NCBI GenBank assembly: GCA_964424455.1
Contig: CAYRJA010000105.1
Location: 1-11,171, forward strand
Direction of reading: 5' to 3'
DNA length: 11,171 nucleotides
From: CAYRJA01 sp964424455
Lineage (GTDB): Bacteria; Bacteroidota; Bacteroidia; Chitinophagales; UBA10324
A model generated the notes under the pieces. The model had not been told where the DNA came from. It was given only the letters and a program-made list of their open reading frames with translations, and searched no databases. The translations under genes and the position numbers were made by a program. The stretch's first letter is position 1, and each line of letters opens with the position of its first letter. Of the stretch, positions 5,901-11,171 are shown in pieces.

Positions 5901-8711
5901 CTAAGGTTCTTTCCTTTCCGGATTCAAAACAAACTTGGCAAAATTGGTTGAATCAAAATATTTTGTCACCCATTTTTTGAAATCATTGGAAGTGATCGCT
6001 CCTACCTGCTCATTGAAATTTTTCAACTCAAGTATGTCTTCATTGTTCTGATAAGAAGAAGACAGAGCGCTGAGCCAGAAATTATTTTCTTTTAAATTCT
6101 TTTCACGCTCTTTAAACATCAGTTCTTTTACTTTCAATAAATTTTCCTCGCTGCATCCGTTAACTTTAATACTGTCAATCACATTCAGTGCAGCGGCTAT
6201 CAATGCATCACGATTGTCAGGTGAACAACTGAAATATATCCCCAACTGATATTTCTGATCAGGATAGTGCTGAAGTCTCGGGAACGCACTGACTCCGTAA
6301 ACGCCTCCCATGTCTTCACGCAGTGTTTCTCTGAGTTTAATATTCACCAACTCCATCATTGCATTTACTTCTGTACGATTGGTGCGATTGTATTCAAATG
6401 GTCCAGAGAAAATCATATATACGGTGCTTCTTGGATCAGTACCTTTTACAATTTCTTTATTGATAGTTCCCTTGGGCGGATGAATGCCAAGGTCTTTATA
6501 GGTTTCTGTCCTTCCGGTAGAAGGTATTCCTCCGATATATGTTTCTACCAATGGTTTTATATCCGAAAGATTAAAGCTTCCAACAAAGAAATAAGTAAAC
6601 TCGCCGGGGTTGGAGAACCTGTCTTTGTAAATCTCACAGGCACGATTCATATCCAGTTCATTTAAAGTAGCTAAGGTAATCGGGCGATACCGTACATTGT
6701 AGCTGTGCATGATTAACGAAACAGAATCGAAGAATGCTGCTTGCGGACTGTTGCTTCTGTTTTGAATGGATGATTTTTCCTGTGCTAAAAGACTTTTGAA
6801 TCCATTACTGTCACACTTTGAAGAAGTCTGGTACAGATAAAGCATCTGAAAAAGTGTTTCTACATCTTTAGGAGTAGAGCTGCCTGAAAATGTTTCAGTT
6901 GTTTCGCCGATAGATGAATTGATTGAAGCAATCTTACCGCTCAGATATTTATTAAGTGTAACAGCATCAAACGGCCCTAACCCGCTTTTCATAACCACTT
7001 CCGTAGCATACGAAGCAGATACATCGTCTTTATCAGGATAAAGCGAAGATCCTCCGAAACTGTATGCAGAAAAAAGTATCTGGTCGTTTTTAAAATCAGT
7101 CGGCTTCAATACCACTTTAGCTCCGTTGGAAAGTGTCCACTCGGTAATGTTGTAATCGGCAATGTTTTTTTCACTCACTACTTTTCCGGGTTTAGGTTTC
7201 TTCTTCATCAATGGCTTCTTAATTACGATGTCACTGTATGGTGTTACCGGCTCATTTTGCTGATCGAGATAAATCTGTTTGATTTTTTCCTCCGTAGGGA
7301 TTTCAACTCCTTCTTTTTCAGGCGCCAGAACGACGATGGTACAGTTTTTCCCGTTTTCTGAAATCCATGTTGTTGCGAGTTGGTTAATCTCTTCAATCTT
7401 AAGTGATGACAATGTTTGTTTCCACATTGCATTCTCCCATTCAATTCCGGGAGAGGGTTCGCCTGTCAGAAAATTACTGACATATTCACGGGTATAGCTT
7501 TTAGAGTCCGTTTTGTCTTTCTCATTCACCATTGTTTCCAGGTGGCTTAGCATATCTTTTTTTGCTCTGTCAAATTCTCCCGGCGTAAATCCAAATTTTT
7601 TTACTCTGTTGTTTTCGTCAACCAATGCTTTAAGACCTCTTTCCACACCATCTTCAGGTACTAATGCCAAACTCATATACACCTCTTTAGTGCGAACCAA
7701 TTCACTTTTATCAGAAGCGGCGTAAGAGAAAGGGGGATTGGGCTTCTGCATCAGTTCGCTATAGCGATTGTTCAGCATCATGGTAAACATTTGCTCCACA
7801 CAATGCTGACGATAATCGTTAACCGTTTTTTCTGAACTGAGTGGCAGTTTATACATTATTTCAATGATCGTACCGGTGGCTTCTTTGTCTTTACATACGA
7901 CTGCGTTGAGTGCATCATTATCGGGTACAGGAAACAGTGTGCGGTATTTTTCATCCGCCGGGTTTACAAGTATTGAAAATTCTTCTTTAATCATCTTCTC
8001 AACCGCATCAACATCAAAATCCCCGACGGCAACTATTGCCATCAGGTCAGGGCGATACCAATCTTTGTAAAATCTCTTTATCGTATCATAAGGCGCTGTT
8101 TCAATAATTTCTTTCTTTCCGATAGGAAGCCGGTTAGCGTACATTGAATTCTGAAATATCACCGGGAAATATTTACGCATCATTCTTTCCTGAGCGCCTT
8201 GCCCCAGCCGCCATTCTTCAACTACTACACCTCGCTCTTTATTAATTTCTCCATCATCAAATGTTACATTGTGTGCCCAGTCTCCAAGTATCTGCATTCC
8301 TTTTTCAAAAATTGCCGGCGTGTCCGTTGGTATCTGTAACATGTAAACAGTTTCATCAAAACTGGTATAAGCATTAAGGTCAGCGCCAAAATTCATTCCT
8401 ACAGATTCAAGATAATCCACTAATGCGCTCTTAGGGAAATTCTTTGTTCCGTTAAAGCACATGTGTTCGCAAAAGTGAGCAAGTCCCTGTTGATTGTCTG
8501 TCTCAAGAATAGATCCTGCATTTACAACGAGCCGTAATTCAGCACGGTGCTCCGGTTTTACATTCTTGCGGATGTAATATTTCATTCCGTTTGGAAGAGT
8601 TCCGGTACGGACAGCCGTGTCAAAAGGAATAGGACTGCTTAAATTAAATTGCTGGGCTGATGCACCCGATAACCAGATAAAGCTGATGAAAAGAAAAAGT
8701 AATTTTTTCAT
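5901..8711 (-). CDS. Secreted M16 family zinc metallopeptidase (two-domain, pitrilysin/insulinase-like)
   Basis: A 936-residue periplasmic or exported peptidase. The signal peptide (1-19/20) ends in ASAQ. The first M16 half contains the inverted zinc motif HFCEH (H79, E82 catalytic base, H83), with E159 in INKERGVV at the expected 75-residue distance as third zinc ligand. The inactive-type second half starts about 520 (WTLSNGAKVVLKP) and carries REDMGGVYGV (798-807). R798 and Y805 have the 7-residue spacing of the substrate-binding Arg/Tyr pair known in the insulinase family. Length fits fused two-half M16 enzymes, which degrade peptides inside a clamshell chamber. A charged, lysine/proline-rich linker near 498-512 (KKPLMKKKPKPGK) joins the halves. 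A TAnnTTTG box lies 34-42 nt upstream of the ATG and a strong hairpin follows the stop, so it is probably a single-gene transcript. Substrate unknown. Confidence 0.95.
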   Translation of the reverse strand: MKKLLFLFISFIWLSGASAQQFNLSSPIPFDTAVRTGTLPNGMKYYIRKNVKPEHRAELRLVVNAGSILETDNQQGLAHFCEHMCFNGTKNFPKSALVDYLESVGMNFGADLNAYTSFDETVYMLQIPTDTPAIFEKGMQILGDWAHNVTFDDGEINKERGVVVEEWRLGQGAQERMMRKYFPVIFQNSMYANRLPIGKKEIIETAPYDTIKRFYKDWYRPDLMAIVAVGDFDVDAVEKMIKEEFSILVNPADEKYRTLFPVPDNDALNAVVCKDKEATGTIIEIMYKLPLSSEKTVNDYRQHCVEQMFTMMLNNRYSELMQKPNPPFSYAASDKSELVRTKEVYMSLALVPEDGVERGLKALVDENNRVKKFGFTPGEFDRAKKDMLSHLETMVNEKDKTDSKSYTREYVSNFLTGEPSPGIEWENAMWKQTLSSLKIEEINQLATTWISENGKNCTIVVLAPEKEGVEIPTEEKIKQIYLDQQNEPVTPYSDIVIKKPLMKKKPKPGKVVSEKNIADYNITEWTLSNGAKVVLKPTDFKNDQILFSAYSFGGSSLYPDKDDVSASYATEVVMKSGLGPFDAVTLNKYLSGKIASINSSIGETTETFSGSSTPKDVETLFQMLYLYQTSSKCDSNGFKSLLAQEKSSIQNRSNSPQAAFFDSVSLIMHSYNVRYRPITLATLNELDMNRACEIYKDRFSNPGEFTYFFVGSFNLSDIKPLVETYIGGIPSTGRTETYKDLGIHPPKGTINKEIVKGTDPRSTVYMIFSGPFEYNRTNRTEVNAMMELVNIKLRETLREDMGGVYGVSAFPRLQHYPDQKYQLGIYFSCSPDNRDALIAAALNVIDSIKVNGCSEENLLKVKELMFKEREKNLKENNFWLSALSSSYQNNEDILELKNFNEQVGAITSNDFKKWVTKYFDSTNFAKFVLNPERKEP

Positions 8712-8745
8712 TGAAGAATGATGTTTTATTTAAAAATCAGGACGA

Positions 8746-8753
8746 CAAAACTA
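8746..8753 (-). promoter_or_regulatory. Candidate -7 box for the M16 peptidase gene
   Basis: TAGTTTTG on the minus strand (8753-8746) matches TAnnTTTG and sits 34 nt before the ATG at 8711, giving a leader of roughly 25-30 nt. There is no TTG at the usual 18-22 nt upstream. The expected -33 zone is occupied by the dyad at 8758-8780. No Shine-Dalgarno sequence precedes the start, as is common in this phylum. Confidence 0.4.
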
Positions 8754-8757
8754 AAAT

Positions 8758-8780
8758 AAAAATAGTGCCATACTATTTTT
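8758..8780. repeat. Inverted repeat in the barrel-M16 intergenic region (AT-rich hairpin)
   Basis: AAAAATAGT (8758-8766) and ACTATTTTT (8772-8780) are perfect 9-bp complements around a 5-nt GCCAT loop. On either strand the 3' arm ends in a T-run, so it could end the barrel-gene transcript coming from the right. It also lies directly upstream of the M16 -7 box and could instead be an operator. Stem stability is low because seven of the nine pairs are A-T. The rest of 8712-8938 is AT-rich with no convincing gene. Confidence 0.5.
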
Positions 8781-8938
8781 TAGCCGAAAGATTATCAGAC
8801 CGGAATAACAGAGAGTATAAAATACCGGCGTTATTTATATCTATTTGCCTTACATATAATTATCGCTTTAATTTTATTTTCCTCTGCACAGTTTTATCCA
8901 TAGCAGAACTGATATATTCCTTTTACTTTATAAAGAAA

Positions 8939-9589
8939 CTATTTCGCTTTTCCTTTAACTATATAACCTATCCGAAAGGAGATAACATTGTTAAATAATC
9001 CCTGATTTCTCGACCGGCTGTTTGCAGAAGCGCCCATCTGGGCAATGGAATAGTTGTACCGGATATTAATTTGAATACGGTCAGTGAGTTGATAAGCGCC
9101 GCCCAGCACAACATCATAATCAACCTTGTTAATGCTACGTACCTCAGGAAGATTTTGTGGGCCAAAAAGAATTTGATTCGTACGCAGTGTATCATAGACT
9201 AACCGCGCTACACTTACTCCGGCGGTAATTGTAACCTTATCCAAATCTTTCCCCTGATTGGCTTTATTAATGTCCGGAGAAGTACGGTAGTTGATGAGCA
9301 GAGGCACTTCTATGTAATCCAATTTAAAAAATAGTTGCTGCGGATATCCTTCAATCATTTTCGACTGACTTCCCTTCTGAGAATACAGGATTTCCATAGC
9401 GGCATCAAAACTTTTTGAAAGCGGATACATGGCTGTTGCCCCTACATTCAGCCCTAATTTGTAATAGCCGACAAAATTATCTCCGTCAACCTGTGAGCCG
9501 TTAGCGCCTATATAAAAGCCACCTTTAAACTGTGCGTTTACCGCTGCCGACATTCCTAAGAGGAAAAAGAATAAAATTATTTTTCTCAT
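8939..9589 (-). CDS. PorT-family-like outer-membrane beta-barrel protein
   Basis: A protein of 216 residues from the ATG at 9589. The open frame extends to a TTG at 9598, but the ATG gives the better signal peptide: MRK, a hydrophobic run, and cleavage after NAQ at residue 20. The mature protein begins FKGGFYIGANGS and contains the GLNVGATAMYPLSKSFDAAM segment and LDYIEVPLLINYR (about 89-101). The latter 'Y-I-E-V-P-L-L' type strand is characteristic of the PorT-like/OMP_b-brl_2 barrels of Bacteroidota. It ends with barrel-like strands (INIRYNYS, VISFRIGYIVKG). This family includes PorT of type IX secretion, but most members are uncharacterised and I see nothing that makes this one PorT itself. 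It is transcribed divergently from the small-protein/hydrolase pair across a 149-nt region with two dyads and promoter-like boxes. Confidence 0.85.
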   Translation of the reverse strand: MRKIILFFFLLGMSAAVNAQFKGGFYIGANGSQVDGDNFVGYYKLGLNVGATAMYPLSKSFDAAMEILYSQKGSQSKMIEGYPQQLFFKLDYIEVPLLINYRTSPDINKANQGKDLDKVTITAGVSVARLVYDTLRTNQILFGPQNLPEVRSINKVDYDVVLGGAYQLTDRIQINIRYNYSIAQMGASANSRSRNQGLFNNVISFRIGYIVKGKAK

Positions 9590-9595
9590 GAGTGT

Positions 9596-9625
9596 CAAAC
9601 CTAATGAAATTTTGCTGATTGCAAA
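9596..9625 (-). promoter_or_regulatory. Candidate promoter (TTTG-N18-TAGGTTTG) for the outer-membrane barrel gene
   Basis: On the minus strand TTTG (9625-9622) is followed after 18 nt by TAGGTTTG (9603-9596), a full match to the Bacteroidota -33/-7 pattern with good spacing. The box ends only 6 nt before the ATG at 9589, so a transcript from it would be leaderless or nearly so. The -33 element overlaps the dyad at 9624-9638, as expected for an operator that controls this promoter. Confidence 0.5.
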
Positions 9626-9638
9626 TCGGTAACCGATT
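9624..9638. repeat. Perfect 7-bp-arm palindrome, candidate operator
   Basis: AATCGGT (9624-9630), one central A (9631), and ACCGATT (9632-9638) form a perfect dyad in the divergent intergenic region. It overlaps the TTTG element proposed for the leftward barrel gene and is about 73 nt upstream of the -7 box of the rightward small-protein gene. Compact GC-containing palindromes in an otherwise AT-rich spacer are typical of dimeric-repressor sites, but no cognate regulator is recognisable. Confidence 0.5.
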
Positions 9639-9657
9639 CTCTTGTTACACTATAATT

Positions 9658-9679
9658 ATCAACAAGCTAACATGTTGAT
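9658..9679. repeat. Second inverted repeat in the divergent region
   Basis: ATCAACA (9658-9664) and TGTTGAT (9673-9679) are perfect 7-bp complements separated by 8 nt. It lies between the two divergent promoter candidates, 19 nt to the right of the first palindrome. It may be a spaced-half-site operator. No T-run follows on either strand, so it is not a good terminator. Confidence 0.45.
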
Positions 9680-9710
9680 TTTCTTCTATGGAAAATAAAT
9701 ATAACGACTC

Positions 9711-9718
9711 TATCTTTG
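9711..9718 (+). promoter_or_regulatory. Candidate -7 box for the small-protein/PhnP-like gene pair
   Basis: TATCTTTG matches TAnnTTTG exactly and lies 20 nt before the ATG at 9739. A TGG at 9689-9691, one mismatch from TTG, is 19 nt upstream at the expected -33 position. The predicted leader is about 12-16 nt and has no Shine-Dalgarno sequence. Confidence 0.5.
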
Positions 9719-9738
9719 GGCAAGAAAAATGAAGCACC

Positions 9739-10011
9739 ATGTTTAAATACAATACTGCATCGCTGCAAAAGATAGAGCTAATGGTTAAAGAAGCGGGCTA
9801 CATTGTTCGCTATGAAAAGGGGAGTTTTAAATCCGGCTATTGTCTGTTACAGGACAGAAAAGTTGTTGTTATCAATAAATATTATGATGTGGAATCGCGT
9901 ATCAATTCGTTTATTGAGATTATTCCGCAACTGAATATTGACGAATCATTATTTGATGAGAAGGATTTGAAATTCTACAAATCACTTCTCGAAGCAAAAG
10001 TTGCTGCTTGA
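9739..10011 (+). CDS. Small conserved-looking protein of unknown function (90 aa)
   Basis: A soluble 90-residue protein with no signal peptide or membrane segment. Predicted layout: an N-terminal helix (about 7-20), a beta-hairpin region (YIVRYEKGSF at 21-30, CLLQDRKVVVINKYYD at 35-50), then helices (51-64 and 75-88). I recognise no named family. The pattern 'gGYC-L-..-K-VVVINK-..-ES-RI' resembles small uncharacterised bacterial proteins, but that is recall, not a search. The ATG at 9739 starts the frame. A 5-codon out-of-frame ORF (ATG at 9729, stop TAA at 9744-9746) overlaps the start and could affect initiation. The last codons overlap the next gene by 4 nt (TTGA), so the two are probably translationally coupled. 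A TAnnTTTG box lies 21 nt upstream. A partner or accessory role for the hydrolase is only an inference. Confidence 0.8.
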   Translation: MFKYNTASLQKIELMVKEAGYIVRYEKGSFKSGYCLLQDRKVVVINKYYDVESRINSFIEIIPQLNIDESLFDEKDLKFYKSLLEAKVAA

Positions 10012-10769
10012 TATTTACTTTTCTCGGTACCGGCACTTCACAGGGCGTTCCCGTTATCAGTTGCGAATGCAGAGTTTGCCAATCGAAAGATCCAAAAGAC
10101 AAACGGCTGCGTTCCTCTTTGATGATGGAAGCGGATGGTAAAACTTTTGTTGTTGATTCAGGTCCCGATTTCCGGCAGCAGTTGCTGCGTGAAAATGTTA
10201 AACATCTTGATGCCATTGTTTTCACTCACGGACATAAAGATCATACTGCCGGAATGGATGATTTTCGTCCGTTCAATTATTTCCAGCAAAAACCAATGGA
10301 GGTATATGCCGATGAAGCCGTGCAACAGGTAATCCGCCGTGAGTTCTCCTATATTTTCAGTGGTGCAGATTATCCCGGTATTCCACAACTGAATTTTCAC
10401 ACTATCGGCGTTGAGCCGTTTAGTATGGAAGGAGTTCCTGTTACACCAATTAAAGTGTTACACTATAAACTTCCCGTATTAGGATTCCGGTTTGGCGATT
10501 TTACTTATATCACCGATGCCAATTTTATTTCAGAAACTGAGAAGAAGAAAATCAAAGGAACAAAAGTATTGGTACTGAATGCGCTTCGTCGTGAACACCA
10601 CATTTCTCACTTTAACCTTAAGGAAGCCATTACTTTAGCCAAAGAACTGAAACCCGAAAAAACTTACTTCACACATATCAGTCATCAGTTGGGGTTGCAC
10701 GATGAAGTGAATAAAGAACTTCCTGAAGGAATGGAGTTGGCTTATGACGGATTAAAAGTGGAAGTTTAG
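10008..10769 (+). CDS. PhnP-like metallo-beta-lactamase-fold phosphodiesterase/hydrolase
   Basis: A 253-residue cytoplasmic MBL-fold protein. The N-terminus FTFLGTGTSQGVPV is typical of the PhnP-like branch. Metal ligands can be read in order: H74-x-H76-x-D78-H79 (THGHKDH), H152, D170 and H223, the full dinuclear site. C19-x-C21-x2-C24 together with H226 (H223-x2-H226) match the extra structural zinc site known in PhnP (C21, C23, C26, H225). PhnP itself hydrolyses 5-phosphoribosyl 1,2-cyclic phosphate in phosphonate breakdown, but no phn genes are here, so the substrate is open; a generic cyclic-phosphate phosphodiesterase is plausible. The only start that preserves the conserved N-terminus is a TTG at 10008, overlapping the upstream stop as TTGA. 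No in-frame ATG precedes it before a stop at 9957-9959. Confidence 0.92.
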   Translation: MIFTFLGTGTSQGVPVISCECRVCQSKDPKDKRLRSSLMMEADGKTFVVDSGPDFRQQLLRENVKHLDAIVFTHGHKDHTAGMDDFRPFNYFQQKPMEVYADEAVQQVIRREFSYIFSGADYPGIPQLNFHTIGVEPFSMEGVPVTPIKVLHYKLPVLGFRFGDFTYITDANFISETEKKKIKGTKVLVLNALRREHHISHFNLKEAITLAKELKPEKTYFTHISHQLGLHDEVNKELPEGMELAYDGLKVEV

Positions 10770-10862
10770 AACTTCATCTGTCATAGCTAAAACAGAAAGT
10801 TGTATTCAGATATTCTGTATTTCAGCCCCTTCTTTCCATTTTCTTAGTTTGCATAATTCAGT

Positions 10863-10870
10863 TAGATTTG
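10863..10870 (+). promoter_or_regulatory. Candidate -7 box for the C25-like gene
   Basis: TAGATTTG matches TAnnTTTG and ends 21 nt before the TTG start at 10892. No TTG is found at the usual 18-22 nt upstream; a TTTG at 10848-10851 is too close (11 nt). The position supports transcription starting here rather than read-through from the hydrolase gene, and supports 10892 over the earlier TTG at 10868, which would overlap the box. Confidence 0.4.
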
Positions 10871-10891
10871 CCTATTAACTTTTTATCATTT

Positions 10892-11171
10892 TTGAAAAAG
10901 ATATTCTCTTTCCTTTTTCTTCTTGCGTTTCTGTATTCAGATACATTTTCCCAGCCAACTATAATCAGTAATGCAGAAAAAACGGCTGTCAGATTAGTAT
11001 CTTCAACAGAAAGAAATTCTGTGATTGAGTTTACTATCGGTAGAGTTTCATTAACAACGGTTCAGACCCCATCAGGCGCTACATACAAAGTTGAACTGAA
11101 TAATGCTACTCCCATTCTGAAAAAGGGCGCTCCTGATTTACCTAAACTTACTTCTTCATTAATTATTCCCG
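10892..11171 (+). CDS. N-terminal part of a secreted protein resembling C25 (gingipain-type) peptidase precursors
   Basis: The frame is open from 10787 through the window edge. The first sensible start is TTG at 10892, giving a lysine pair followed by a hydrophobic core and a signal-peptide end TFSQ at residues 18-21. An in-frame ATG is absent, and another TTG lies at 10868. The 93 visible residues continue with beta-strand-like VIEFTIGRVSL, a YKVELNN stretch, then LKKGAPDLPKLTSSLIIP. The 'G-x-P-x-LP-x(4-6)-I-x-P' pattern is typical of the N-terminal propeptide of C25 family and related T9SS cargo proteins in Bacteroidota. The catalytic domain and any sorting domain would lie outside the window, so the family call is provisional. 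A TAnnTTTG box ends 21 nt before the start. Confidence 0.65.
   Translation, partial: MKKIFSFLFLLAFLYSDTFSQPTIISNAEKTAVRLVSSTERNSVIEFTIGRVSLTTVQTPSGATYKVELNNATPILKKGAPDLPKLTSSLIIP

Noticed and set aside
6267..6665. 132-codon + strand open frame inside the M16 gene
   Set aside because: Fully antisense to a gene with clear M16 motifs and continuous homology-like structure; no start context or recognisable product.
8711..8998. 95-codon + strand open frame in the barrel-M16 spacer
   Set aside because: It starts on the antisense of the M16 start codon, overlaps the end of the barrel gene, is very AT-rich and has a low-complexity Phe/Ile/Tyr/Lys composition with no family resemblance.
10770..10891. 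Possible terminator or small RNA after the hydrolase gene
   Set aside because: Only 4-bp stems such as CAGA-TAT-TCTG are found, with no T-run; nothing more can be supported.
1..11171. CRISPR arrays, insertion sequences, tRNA/rRNA genes, phage or defence modules
   Set aside because: No regularly spaced repeats, transposase motifs, RNA gene signatures or known defence domains were seen on either strand.

Overview
The window reads as chromosomal DNA of a low-to-moderate GC member of the Bacteroidota. Five features point there: a type IX secretion (T9SS) C-terminal sorting domain, signal peptides ending in -AQ or -SQ, PorT-like outer-membrane barrels, an almost complete lack of Shine-Dalgarno sequences, and several TAnnTTTG boxes upstream of genes. 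Species cannot be named from the sequence.

Layout. Bases 2-220 hold the C-terminal end of an unrecognised + strand gene. It converges on a long block of minus-strand genes. Read in the direction of transcription (right to left), that block runs: a small outer-membrane barrel protein (9589-8939); a secreted M16 zinc metallopeptidase (8711-5901) followed by a strong hairpin (5880-5840); a secreted MORN/YwqK-repeat protein (5761-4949); a T9SS cargo protein (4890-3829); an NtrC-type sigma-54 activator/response regulator (3744-2374); a GlcD/D-2-hydroxyglutarate dehydrogenase-type flavoprotein (2355-943); and another small barrel protein (885-295). Gaps between the last five are 18-84 nt, so they may form one or two transcription units. 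On the right, a + strand pair starts divergently from the barrel gene at 9589. It is a 90-residue conserved-looking small protein (9739-10011) that overlaps by 4 nt a PhnP-like metallo-beta-lactamase-fold hydrolase with a TTG start (10008-10769). The window ends in the 5' part of a secreted protein resembling gingipain-family (C25) precursors (from 10892, TTG start).

How the genes fit together. Most products are envelope or exported proteins: two barrels, an M16 peptidase, a MORN-repeat protein, a T9SS cargo protein and a probable C25-type protein. Cytoplasmic metabolism and regulation are represented by the flavoprotein, the NtrC-type regulator and the MBL hydrolase. No T9SS machinery, histidine kinase, mobile element, CRISPR array, RNA gene or defence system is visible. 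I see no clear undescribed multi-gene system. The most interesting spots are the divergent intergenic region 9590-9738, with two perfect dyads and overlapping promoter-like elements; the overlapping small-protein/PhnP-like gene pair; and the GAFTSA variant in the sigma-54 activator.
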